Positions 1-6,592 of a DNA stretch of 6,592 nt are shown here, one piece after another. The translations under genes and the position numbers were made by a program. The DNA lies in NCBI GenBank assembly GCA_017538685.1, contig JAFYIK010000253.1, positions 1 through 6,592 of the forward strand. The letters run 5' to 3'. The notes beneath the pieces were generated by a model, which ran no database searches, was not told where the DNA came from, and saw only the letters and a program-made list of their open reading frames with translations. This DNA is from Bacteroidales bacterium. Lineage in GTDB: Bacteria; Bacteroidota; Bacteroidia; Bacteroidales; UBA932. The number at the start of each line of letters is the position of its first letter. Positions within the stretch are counted from its first letter, which is position 1.

Positions 1-809
1 AACGAGGGAATATCCCGCTTGATAGTGCTGAGCGTCAGGTCGAATTTGTCGTCGGCCATCAGCTGAAGGGCCTCCATACGCAGGATGTAGCCGGTTATGT
101 ACTCGTCGTCCTCGGCATAGACGGGGATGCGCGAATGGTGCTGGAAGCGCTCGTCGTGGTGGAATTCGCGCAGGGTCATAGACTCCGGCGCGATGGAGGC
201 CACGACGCGCGGCGTCATCACATCCGATGCTGTCACCTCATCCATATTGATAAGGTTCTGGATGATGGTGCTTTCGTCCTGCTCAAGGTCGCCCTCCTCC
301 TCGGAAGCCACCGCCATAGCGGCGACTTCGTCGCGGGAGACGGAGACCTCGGCATCGCGCGGGGCTATCACCCTCGTGAGTTTCTCCACGCACCACACTA
401 TCGGGAACATAATGAACACCAGCACCCTCAGCGAGAAAGTCGCGAAGCCCATCAGCGACTTCCAGTAGGAGGTGCCGATAGTCTTGGGGATAATCTCCGA
501 GAAGATAAGGATGAGGATGGTGGCGATTGCGGTAATCACGCCGAACCAGGCAGAACCGAAGAGAATTGTGGCCTGACGGCCGACGCCCGCGGCGCCGATG
601 GTATTGACGATAGTATTAAGCGAGAGTATTGCGGCAATAGGCCTGGAAGATTCGGTCTTGAACTTCTTGAAGCGCGCCGCTGGCTTGTACCCCTCCTCTT
701 CCCGCAGCGTTATGTACGAGATGGGCGTGCTCATCAGCGTCGCCTCCAGCACAGAGCAGAGGAACGAGACGGCCATCGTGCCGAAAAGGAAGAGGAGAAG
801 AAGACCCAT
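1..809 (-). CDS. CNNM/CorC-type DUF21-CBS membrane protein (3' end cut by window edge)
   Basis: This is an open frame of 269 codons from an ATG at 809 that runs off the left edge, so the C-terminus is missing. It belongs to the CNNM/CorC family (often annotated 'hemolysin family protein'), inner-membrane proteins linked to Mg2+ or other divalent cation export. The N-terminal DUF21 domain spans about residues 1-145, with hydrophobic segments near 2-20, 57-76, 83-103 and 121-141. Family-conserved patches are visible: S-V-L-E-A-T-L (19-25), L-N-T-I-V-N-T-I-G-A-A (64-74) and F-S-E-I-I-P-K-T (103-110). An acidic linker follows (about 168-179), then the first CBS repeat with the typical V-M-T-P-R motif (197-201) and a second half around 226-250. 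The second CBS and any CorC_HlyC domain would lie beyond the edge. It starts 6 nt after the GtrA stop, so co-transcription is likely. Transport function is inferred from the family, and the ion is unproven. Confidence 0.93.
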   Translation of the reverse strand, partial: MGLLLLFLFGTMAVSFLCSVLEATLMSTPISYITLREEEGYKPAARFKKFKTESSRPIAAILSLNTIVNTIGAAGVGRQATILFGSAWFGVITAIATILILIFSEIIPKTIGTSYWKSLMGFATFSLRVLVFIMFPIVWCVEKLTRVIAPRDAEVSVSRDEVAAMAVASEEEGDLEQDESTIIQNLINMDEVTASDVMTPRVVASIAPESMTLREFHHDERFQHHSRIPVYAEDDEYITGYILRMEALQLMADDKFDLTLSTIKRDIPS

Positions 810-815
810 ACTGAA

Positions 816-1208
816 TTATCTCTGATCCACGTTTTTGCCGTAAACCACCAGACGCTGGAAGGTGTACTCTGTGGCGAGGTTGAACACCAGGTTGATGATG
901 GTGACCCAATACTCGTTCCACCAGAGGTTGCCGGCAAGGTACTGCTCCAGCCAGGTCGAGACCGGGGTGAAGACGCAGTAGTAACCGAACACCTTGAGCA
1001 TAGCGACCGGGACGTTGTTGGTGCTCTTGAATGTGAACTTCCTGTTGATGGTGAAGTTCCAGATAACCGACAGGACAAGGGCGATCAGATAAGACACCCA
1101 GTAGTGCCAGTGGAACACTTCGTTGAACAGGGCGAAGGAGCCGAACTCGAGGGCTCCGGCACTGGCCGACAGAAGCGTGTATTTTATAAATCTAAGAAAT
1201 TCGTTCAT
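816..1208 (-). CDS. GtrA-family small membrane protein
   Basis: This encodes a 130-residue, very hydrophobic protein with about four membrane spans (roughly residues 11-29, 36-52, 71-87 and 98-115). The diagnostic GtrA/DPMS-like motif N-F-T-I-N-R-K-F-T-F lies at 51-60, after the second span. GtrA proteins are thought to help move polyprenyl-phosphate-linked sugars across the inner membrane for modification of O-antigen, teichoic acid or other surface glycans. They usually work with a GtrB-type glycosyltransferase, and none is present here. I chose the ATG at 1208 because it begins at the family N-terminus (M-N-E-F-L-R-F-I-K-Y) and overlaps the alpha-galactosidase stop as TAATG. A longer in-frame start near 1301 would only add a shadow of the upstream gene. 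Family assignment is firm; the exact substrate is unknown. Confidence 0.92.
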   Translation of the reverse strand: MNEFLRFIKYTLLSASAGALEFGSFALFNEVFHWHYWVSYLIALVLSVIWNFTINRKFTFKSTNNVPVAMLKVFGYYCVFTPVSTWLEQYLAGNLWWNEYWVTIINLVFNLATEYTFQRLVVYGKNVDQR

Positions 1209-1210
1209 TA
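1206..1210 (-). other. TAATG stop/start overlap between alpha-galactosidase and GtrA genes
   Basis: On the minus strand the alpha-galactosidase TAA (1210-1208) shares its last A with the GtrA ATG (1208-1206). Such overlaps usually mean the two genes share an mRNA and that the downstream start is reached by re-initiating ribosomes. The coupling itself is inferred. Confidence 0.8.
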
Positions 1211-2419
1211 TTTGCTGATTCTGTAGAGGACCACGTCGTGCGAGGCGACCACGACATTGAGCTGGCCTTCGGTCTGGAGGATCCAGTCTTTGTCGGTCCA
1301 AAGATTACGGGCGGTGCAGCCTTCCGGATTGAAGGTCAGGCCGCTCAGTTCGTCGGTGAATGTGAGCGAAGCCCAGTCGGCGCAGACAAGCGCATCTTCA
1401 GCTCCGCGGTTGAGCAGGCAGAAAGCCCAGTCGCCGCCCTCGAGGGGCTTGAACCAGTACTCGATTTCTCCTTCGGTCTTAAGCCTCAAGCCCTGGACGC
1501 CGAGGGGATCCTGATCGATGGCGATGACGTCTTTGTTGATAAGGATCTGCAGCACCTCGTCGGGCATAGTGGTGAGGTCGTTGCCCATCAGCAGCGGGGC
1601 CGCCATCATACACCAGAGGGTGAAGTGCGCGCGGTTCTCGGCGAGCGTGAGGGAGCCGTTGCCCACCTCGAGCATATCCGGATCGTTCCAATGGCCGGGG
1701 CCGGCATAGGCGCGGAGCGGCTCGTTCAGATCCACGAGCTTCATAATCGGCTCGCCGTGCCACTGCCCGTCGAACTCGGCCGGGATGGTGTCGAAATAGG
1801 GCCATATGTCGCCGGTAGTGCGCCACGACTGCGCGACCTCGGCGCCCCATTCCCACGGTTTGTTGGTGCCCCATTCGCACATACTGAACCATATCGGGCG
1901 GCCGGTCTCCCTGAGCGCCACGCTCATAAGTTTGTAGGCCCCGCGGGGGTTGATGAGGTCTTCGGTGTAGCACCAGTCGTACTTGAGGTAATCCACGCCC
2001 CACTGGGCATAGGTGTAGGCATCCTGGAATTCGTGGCCGAAGCTTCCGGCGCAGCCGCCGCAGGTCTTCCAACCGGCGTCGCTGTAGATTCCCAGCTTCA
2101 TTCCGCGCTCGTGGACATAGTCAGCAAGGGCCTTGATGCCGGACGGGAACTTCTCGGGGTCTTCGTGGATGAAGCCCTGCGCGTCGCGCTCGCCGTGCCA
2201 GCCGTCGTCCAGGTTGAGATAGATGTACCCCGCATCCACGAGGCCAAGCTCGACCATCTTGTCTGCCGTGGCCTTGATGAGCTCTTCGTTGATGTTCATT
2301 CCGAACTTGTTCCAGCTGTTCCAGCCCATCTGAGGGGTAGCGCCGAGGGTTTCCTGTGCGTTCGCACGGACAGGAAGAAGCATTGCGGCCGCAAGCGCGG
2401 CGTAGAAAAACTTACGCAT
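1208..2419 (-). CDS. Secreted GH27 alpha-galactosidase
   Basis: This 403-residue protein is predicted to remove terminal alpha-1,6-linked galactose from melibiose, raffinose-type sugars or galactomannan side chains. A Sec signal peptide is clear: K/R near the start, a hydrophobic core at 4-16, and A-N-A before Q22 as a signal peptidase I site. There is no lipobox cysteine, so it should be periplasmic or exported rather than a lipoprotein. The (beta/alpha)8 barrel starts with the GH27 signature M-G-W-N-S-W-N (31-37), followed by L-N-L-D-D-G-W (68-74). By family alignment the nucleophile is D148 in K-Y-D-W-C and the acid/base is D204 in S-W-R-T-T-G-D. G-H-W-N-D-P-D-M-L (242-250) is also typical. 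From about residue 310 the usual beta-sandwich C-terminal domain follows, with no added carbohydrate-binding module. The gene begins 15 nt after lspA and ends overlapping the GtrA start. No SusC/D or transporter lies nearby. GH27 also contains a few other activities (for example beta-L-arabinopyranosidase), so substrate is inferred. Confidence 0.95.
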   Translation of the reverse strand: MRKFFYAALAAAMLLPVRANAQETLGATPQMGWNSWNKFGMNINEELIKATADKMVELGLVDAGYIYLNLDDGWHGERDAQGFIHEDPEKFPSGIKALADYVHERGMKLGIYSDAGWKTCGGCAGSFGHEFQDAYTYAQWGVDYLKYDWCYTEDLINPRGAYKLMSVALRETGRPIWFSMCEWGTNKPWEWGAEVAQSWRTTGDIWPYFDTIPAEFDGQWHGEPIMKLVDLNEPLRAYAGPGHWNDPDMLEVGNGSLTLAENRAHFTLWCMMAAPLLMGNDLTTMPDEVLQILINKDVIAIDQDPLGVQGLRLKTEGEIEYWFKPLEGGDWAFCLLNRGAEDALVCADWASLTFTDELSGLTFNPEGCTARNLWTDKDWILQTEGQLNVVVASHDVVLYRISK

Positions 2420-2434
2420 ATTGAAGGTTTGGTT

Positions 2435-2980
2435 TTAGTCTTTTTTCTCTTCCTTGGAGAAGAACTTCCACTGGAAGAGGATGAGGTAGAATGCGCCCAC
2501 AGTCACGCAACTGTCGGCAAAATTGAAGACCGGAGGGAAGAAGGTCGCGCTGAACATATCCACCACCTTTCCGAACAGGAATCCGAACGGCGCGCCGGCG
2601 AGCCTGAGCTCAGGCCATATGATGCCATAGAAGAAGCAGTCGAGGATGTTTCCGAAAGCTCCGGCGGTGATGAGGGTCAAGCCGACAAGAACCCCTACGG
2701 GAGTGTCCGGCCTGCGCAGCAACTTGCTGATCCACCAGATCAGGAAGCCTGTCAGCACTATCCTGAACAGGGAAAGCATCACCTTGCCGACCACTCCACC
2801 GAACTTCATACCGAAGGCCATACCTTCGTTCTCCACGAAGCACAGGCGGAACCAGTTGCCGATTACGGGTATCACTTCCCCGAGACTCATATTGGTCTTG
2901 ACCAGGACTTTGATGACCTGGTCGATAACCACGAGCACTATGCCCAGAATTATGAGTTTCGCTCCCTTCGAGATCTTCAT
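2435..2980 (-). CDS. lspA: Lipoprotein signal peptidase (signal peptidase II)
   Basis: This encodes a 181-residue integral membrane aspartyl protease that cuts the signal peptide from diacylglyceryl-modified prolipoproteins just before the lipobox cysteine. Four hydrophobic spans are visible (about 9-26, 66-85, 96-114 and 158-171). Conserved family blocks appear in order: V-I-D-Q-V-I-K (18-24), E-N-E-G-M-A-F-G (50-57), G-A-F-G-N-I-L-D (107-114), V-V-D-M-F (139-143) and F-N-F-A-D-S (152-157). By alignment with characterised LspA, the catalytic pair is D141 and D156. The segment between G-N-I-L-D and V-V-D carries an extra loop (about 120-137), which I recall as usual in Bacteroidota enzymes. 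The tail is short and lysine-rich. The ATG at 2980 sits 3 nt after the DksA-like stop, so the genes are almost certainly co-transcribed. This is the standard housekeeping copy by context. Confidence 0.96.
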   Translation of the reverse strand: MKISKGAKLIILGIVLVVIDQVIKVLVKTNMSLGEVIPVIGNWFRLCFVENEGMAFGMKFGGVVGKVMLSLFRIVLTGFLIWWISKLLRRPDTPVGVLVGLTLITAGAFGNILDCFFYGIIWPELRLAGAPFGFLFGKVVDMFSATFFPPVFNFADSCVTVGAFYLILFQWKFFSKEEKKD

Positions 2981-2983
2981 CGC

Positions 2984-3382
2984 CTAATTCTTGCCCTGCT
3001 TGGCGAGCATCTCTTTCGCCTCTACGGTCAGTGTTGCGTGCGGCACAAGGCGAAGCCTCTCCTTGGGGATAAGCTTTCCGGTGACGCGGCAGATGCCATA
3101 AGTCTTGTTCTCGATGCGCACGAGAGCGGCCTCGAGATTCTTGATGAATTTGTACTGACGCTGGGCAAGCTGGCTGGCCTCCTCCTTCGAGCGCTGGTTC
3201 GCGCCGTCGTCCTCAACTGTCTTGAAGGAAGGGGAAGTGTCGTCGATGTCGTTCGCACCGCCGCTCCTCGCCACCTCGCGGTAAGTGTTGTACTCCGCTT
3301 TGGCCTTGGCAAGCATATCTTCGATGATGGCCTTGAACTCGGCAAGTTCCTCATCAGAATAGCGTGTTTTCTCTTCTGCCAT
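2984..3382 (-). CDS. DksA/TraR-family RNA polymerase-binding protein lacking the zinc-finger cysteines
   Basis: This encodes a 132-residue protein of DksA/TraR type, which in characterised members inserts a coiled coil into the RNA polymerase secondary channel and alters promoter response, often with ppGpp. The N-terminal part is strongly helical and charged (about 8-38). A polar tip region rich in D/E/S follows (45-62), then the returning helix (63-93). The C-terminal motif Y-G-I-C-R-V-T-G-K-L-I-P (95-106) and V-P-H-A-T-L (113-118) match the DksA C4 region in spacing. However, only C98 of the four zinc ligands remains; the other three positions are T101, T119 and A122. One acidic residue (D59) aligns roughly with a DksA tip aspartate, while the second tip position does not appear conserved. 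It lies 18 nt after ileS and 3 nt before lspA. Family membership is solid; whether it binds polymerase or ppGpp as DksA does is inference. Confidence 0.9.
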   Translation of the reverse strand: MAEEKTRYSDEELAEFKAIIEDMLAKAKAEYNTYREVARSGGANDIDDTSPSFKTVEDDGANQRSKEEASQLAQRQYKFIKNLEAALVRIENKTYGICRVTGKLIPKERLRLVPHATLTVEAKEMLAKQGKN

Positions 3383-3400
3383 AGTTGTGTGTGTTAGTAG

Positions 3401-6400
3401 TTATTTTTTGTTTATATCAATCTTGATGGTGTCTTTATCCCACTCCACCTCGGAGGCTGTCGCGGGAGCTGATTCCGCAGGCTCGAGCTTCAGGCTCAGC
3501 GAGAGGGTCTGCGCAGCCACATATTCGCCGAAGGCGGCAAGCGCTTCTTCGATGGCTTTATATGCCTCCCCACCTGCGTACACGACAGTTTCAATCCTGT
3601 CCGTGACGTCCAGGTCGCGCTCTTTGCGTAGGGTCTGGATGGGATGGATGAGCTCGCGGGCGTTGCCTTCGCGTATGAGTTCGGTGGTCTGGACTATGTC
3701 CAGTGCGACCGTCAGCGATCCTTCGGAAGCGACGAGCCAGCCGGGCATATCCTCGGAGCTGATTTCGTAATCTTCCTTCGTCAGGACCACGTCGCCGGAC
3801 GGGAGCGCGAGGGTGTAATCTCCTTCAGCGCGCTCGATCTGCCCGATCTGCTCCTGGCCGAAGGCCGCGAACGACGCGGCGATCTCCTTCATCTGTTTGC
3901 CGTATTTCTTACCCAGGGTCTTGAAGTTGGGCTTGATCTTCTTAGTGATGATTCCGGTCGTGTCGTGCAGGAACTCGATTTCCTTCACGTTCACCTCGGC
4001 GAGGAAGATGCCGCTTACCTTTTCGATGTGGGCTTTCACTTCGTCGTCGATAACCGGGACGACCACCTTCGCCAGAGGCTTGCGGACGTTGATTCCCACC
4101 TTCTTGCGGAGGGCCAGGACCATCGAGGAGGCCTTCTGGGCGAATGCCATACTCTCTTCGAGAGCGGCATCGACCAGAGCCGCATCCGGCTCGGGCATAG
4201 GCTGATAATGGACCGATTCCACGCCGGGCACCAGATCCAGATAGAGCCTTTCAGCGAAGAAAGGAGCGATCGGGGCCGAAAGCAGGGCCACATCCACCAG
4301 CGCTTCGTAGAGGGTCTGGTAGGCGGAGAGTTTGTCCTCGTTCATACCTGAGCTCCAGAGGCGCTTTTTGTTCAGCCTGATGAACCAGTTGCTGAGGTCG
4401 TCGCAGACAAAATCCTGCACCAGACGGCCTGCAAGGGTCACATCGTAATCCTCATAAGCGTCTTTGACCGCCTTCGAAAGGGTGTTCAGGCGGCTTATGA
4501 GCCAGCGGTCGAACATAGGCCTGTCGGCGTAAGGGACCTTCGCTGCCGAGGGGTCGAAATGGTCTATATTCGCATACAGCGAGAACACCGAATATGAATT
4601 GTAAAGCGTGCCGAAGAACTTCCTGCGCACCTCGTCCACGCCGGCTTCGTCGAATTTCAAATTGTCCCAGGGCTGGGCGTTTGTGAGCATATACCAGCGC
4701 AGGGCGTCCGGTCCATAGGTATCCAGGGCCTTGAACGGATCCACCGCGTTTCCGAGGCGCTTGCTCATCTTTTCGCCCTTCTTGTCCAGCACGAGGCCGT
4801 TCGAGATCACGCGCTTGAACGCAGGGGTGCCGCTGACCATAGTGTGAATGGCGTGCAGTGTATAGAACCATCCGCGTGTCTGATCCACGCCTTCGGCGAT
4901 AAAGTCCGCCGTGGCTCCGAAATCGGGCGTGCTGAGCCCACGGAGGCCGGTCTGCGCATAGGGCATCGCGCCGCTGTCGAACCAGACGTCGATGAGGTCT
5001 GTCTCGCGCTTCATACGCTTGCCGGACGGGCTGACGAGGAAGATGTTGTCCACATACGGGCGGTGCAGGTCGATCTTATCGTAGTTCGCCTTGCTCATAT
5101 CTTCCGGATTGAAGCCCCTGGCTTTCAACGGGTTCTCCTTCATAACGCCGGCTGCTACGGCCTTTTCGATTTCGCCATAGAGCTCTTTGACGCTGCCGAT
5201 GCAGATCTCTTCCCTGCCGTCTTCAGTGCGCCATACGGGCAGCGGCGTGCCCCAATAGCGGCTGCGGCTGAGGTTCCAGTCCTGGATGTTCTCCAGCCAC
5301 TTTCCGAAACGGCCGGTGCCGGTCGCTTCCGGCTTCCACTCAATGCCTTTGTTCAGCTCCATCATCTTCTCGCGGACGGCGGAGGCCTTGATGAACCAGC
5401 TGTTCAGCGGATAATAGAGCACGGGTTTGTCCGTCCTCCAGCAATGAGGATAGGAGTGAACGTGCTTCTCGATCTTGAACGCTTTGTTCTCCTGCTTCAT
5501 CCACACGCATAGGTCTACGTCCAGGGTAGGAGTTTCCGGAGTAGCATCCGGGTCATAGGCATTCTTCACATAGCGGCCTGACCACTGTTTGTAAAGGTCT
5601 ACGTTGACGTTGGTCTTTACATATTCAGGGTCGAGGTCCTCGATGCGGTAGAAGCGGCCTTTGGTGTCCACCTGAGCCTGAGGGTTACCGTCGCGGTCTG
5701 TGACATACAGCGCCGGGACGCCGGCCTCTTTCGAGACGCGGGCGTCGTCGGCTCCGAAGGTGCCTGCAATATGCACTATGCCCGTTCCTTCGGAGGTTGT
5801 GACATAGTCGCCCAAAATCACCCTGAAGGCGCCCTCGCCGGGGTTGAACCACGGCAGAAGCTGCTCGTAGCGCATACCTTCAAGCTCGGCTCCCTTGATT
5901 TCGCCGGGAAGGACTTCGAATGCCGTCTTGCCGTCGAACCAGGCTCCGACCAGGTCTTTCGCTATGATGTAAGTCGCAGGAATTCCGGTATATGGGTTGG
6001 CGCTGCGCACCTTCACATAGTCGATCTTCGGACCGACGCAGAGGGCGCAGTTGCTGGGGAGAGTCCACGGGGTGGTGGTCCAGGCAAGGAAATAGAGATC
6101 ATCCTCGCCGACGACCTTGAACTGTACGCAGCAGGTCGTGTCCTTGACGTCGCGGTAACAGCCGGGCTGGTTGAGCTCGTGTGTGCTCAGGCCGGTTCCT
6201 GCGGCGGGGCTATAGGGCTGGATGCTCTTGCCCTTGTACAAATATCCCTTTTTGTAGATATCCTTGAGGAGGTACCAGAGAGTCTCGATATAACGGTTAT
6301 CGTACGTGATGTACGGGTCGTCCATATCCACCCAGTAACCGATGCGTTCGGTGAGGGTCCTCCACTCGGCGGTGTACTTCATCACCTCCTCACGGCAGGT

Positions 6401-6592
6401 TTTATTGTACTCCTCCACACTGATCTTTGTGCCGATATCTTCCTTCGTGATGCCGAGCTTCTTCTCCACTCCGAGCTCCACGGGAAGGCCGTGGGTATCC
6501 CAGCCGGCGCGGCGGCGGACCTTGAAACCGCTCTGCGTCTTGTACCTGCAGACGGCGTCCTTGATGCTGCGCGCCATTACGTGGTGTATGCC
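3401..6592 (-). CDS. ileS: Isoleucyl-tRNA synthetase, type 2 (5' end cut by window edge)
   Basis: This class I synthetase attaches isoleucine to tRNA-Ile in the cytoplasm. In-frame sequence continues to the edge, giving 1063 visible residues; the true start is outside and I estimate some 50-80 residues are missing. The Met at 6577 is internal, because the five codons before it (G-I-H-H-V) form the signature-motif region. Numbering from that Met: G-W-D-T-H-G-L-P-V-E at 25-34; the CP1 editing domain with W-T-T-T-P-W-T-L-P-S-N (166-176) and G-T-F-G-A-D-D-A-R-V (about 272-281); N-L-S-R-S-R-Y-W-G near 435; D-V-W-F-D-S-G near 529; and K-M-S-K-R at 603-607 (bases 4757-4771). The anticodon-binding helical domain follows, including D-D-L-S-N-W-F-I-R (about 726-734). 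The C-terminal region ends without the cysteine cluster of type 1 bacterial enzymes, fitting the eukaryote-like type 2. The HxGH motif reads GIHH. The stop at 3401 is 18 nt before the DksA-like gene. Confidence 0.97.
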   Translation of the reverse strand, partial: GIHHVMARSIKDAVCRYKTQSGFKVRRRAGWDTHGLPVELGVEKKLGITKEDIGTKISVEEYNKTCREEVMKYTAEWRTLTERIGYWVDMDDPYITYDNRYIETLWYLLKDIYKKGYLYKGKSIQPYSPAAGTGLSTHELNQPGCYRDVKDTTCCVQFKVVGEDDLYFLAWTTTPWTLPSNCALCVGPKIDYVKVRSANPYTGIPATYIIAKDLVGAWFDGKTAFEVLPGEIKGAELEGMRYEQLLPWFNPGEGAFRVILGDYVTTSEGTGIVHIAGTFGADDARVSKEAGVPALYVTDRDGNPQAQVDTKGRFYRIEDLDPEYVKTNVNVDLYKQWSGRYVKNAYDPDATPETPTLDVDLCVWMKQENKAFKIEKHVHSYPHCWRTDKPVLYYPLNSWFIKASAVREKMMELNKGIEWKPEATGTGRFGKWLENIQDWNLSRSRYWGTPLPVWRTEDGREEICIGSVKELYGEIEKAVAAGVMKENPLKARGFNPEDMSKANYDKIDLHRPYVDNIFLVSPSGKRMKRETDLIDVWFDSGAMPYAQTGLRGLSTPDFGATADFIAEGVDQTRGWFYTLHAIHTMVSGTPAFKRVISNGLVLDKKGEKMSKRLGNAVDPFKALDTYGPDALRWYMLTNAQPWDNLKFDEAGVDEVRRKFFGTLYNSYSVFSLYANIDHFDPSAAKVPYADRPMFDRWLISRLNTLSKAVKDAYEDYDVTLAGRLVQDFVCDDLSNWFIRLNKKRLWSSGMNEDKLSAYQTLYEALVDVALLSAPIAPFFAERLYLDLVPGVESVHYQPMPEPDAALVDAALEESMAFAQKASSMVLALRKKVGINVRKPLAKVVVPVIDDEVKAHIEKVSGIFLAEVNVKEIEFLHDTTGIITKKIKPNFKTLGKKYGKQMKEIAASFAAFGQEQIGQIERAEGDYTLALPSGDVVLTKEDYEISSEDMPGWLVASEGSLTVALDIVQTTELIREGNARELIHPIQTLRKERDLDVTDRIETVVYAGGEAYKAIEEALAAFGEYVAAQTLSLSLKLEPAESAPATASEVEWDKDTIKIDINKK

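Noticed and set aside
135..1226. Plus-strand open frame of 363 codons antisense to the CNNM and GtrA genes
   Set aside because: The opposite strand encodes two clear protein families over the same bases; the plus-strand product is highly charged with no motif.
1209..1301. N-terminal extension of the GtrA gene to an upstream ATG at 1301
   Set aside because: The added residues are an out-of-frame copy of the alpha-galactosidase C-terminus. The family N-terminus starts at the ATG at 1208.
2420..2434. A-rich 15-nt spacer before the alpha-galactosidase as a dedicated promoter
   Set aside because: It is too short, and no TAnnTTTG-like -7 element is visible. The A/C-rich leader only fits ordinary Bacteroidota translation starts without Shine-Dalgarno.
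1238..3397. Plus-strand open frame of 719 codons antisense to the DksA-like, lspA and alpha-galactosidase genes
   Set aside because: It runs opposite three well-identified genes and crosses their boundaries, and its translation has low-complexity, His/Glu/Val/Leu-rich composition with no recognisable domain. It is a by-product of the GC-rich codon bias of the real strand.
3383..3400. GT-rich 18-nt spacer between ileS and the DksA-like gene as a possible promoter or terminator
   Set aside because: There is no inverted repeat or T-run on the transcribed strand, and it is too short to hold a Bacteroidota -33/-7 promoter together with a leader.
1..6592. Apparent absence of CTAG
   Set aside because: I also saw no CTAG, but this word is strongly depleted in many bacterial genomes, so alone it says little about this organism.

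Overview
The window reads as one compact, six-gene, single-direction stretch on the minus strand of a member of the Bacteroidota, most likely a gut-type Bacteroidales with fairly high GC (mid-50s percent by eye). The phylum is suggested by the neighbour set ileS / DksA-like / lspA, by a DksA-like protein whose C-terminal motif (C-R-V-T-G-K-L-I) has lost its zinc cysteines, by an IleRS of the eukaryote-like type 2, and by the lack of clear Shine-Dalgarno sequences before the starts. The genus cannot be fixed from the window.

Layout in the direction of transcription (high to low coordinates): ileS (5' end cut by the right edge), an 18-nt gap, a DksA/TraR-like RNA-polymerase-binding protein, a 3-nt gap, lspA (signal peptidase II), a 15-nt gap, a secreted GH27 alpha-galactosidase, a 1-nt stop/start overlap (TAATG), a small GtrA-family membrane protein, a 6-nt gap, and a CNNM/CorC-type DUF21-CBS membrane protein whose 3' end runs off the left edge. 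No gap exceeds 18 nt, so there is essentially no non-coding DNA. I see no internal terminator, promoter, tRNA, repeat array, insertion sequence or CRISPR. The simplest reading is one transcript, or a chain of read-through transcripts, starting upstream of ileS.

Functionally the first three genes are housekeeping: isoleucine charging, transcription control and lipoprotein maturation. The next three are a glycosidase and two membrane proteins, with no obvious shared pathway with the first three or with each other. The alpha-galactosidase has no SusC/SusD partners, so this is not a classical polysaccharide utilisation locus.

I did not find a new defence or mobile system. The two observations most worth following are (i) the class I signature motif of IleRS, which reads G-I-H-H instead of H-x-G-H at the extreme right edge, a swap linked to very strong mupirocin resistance in some type 2 enzymes, and (ii) an apparently complete absence of the palindrome CATG from the whole window while CATA is very common, which points to selection against CATG, for example by a restriction-modification system.
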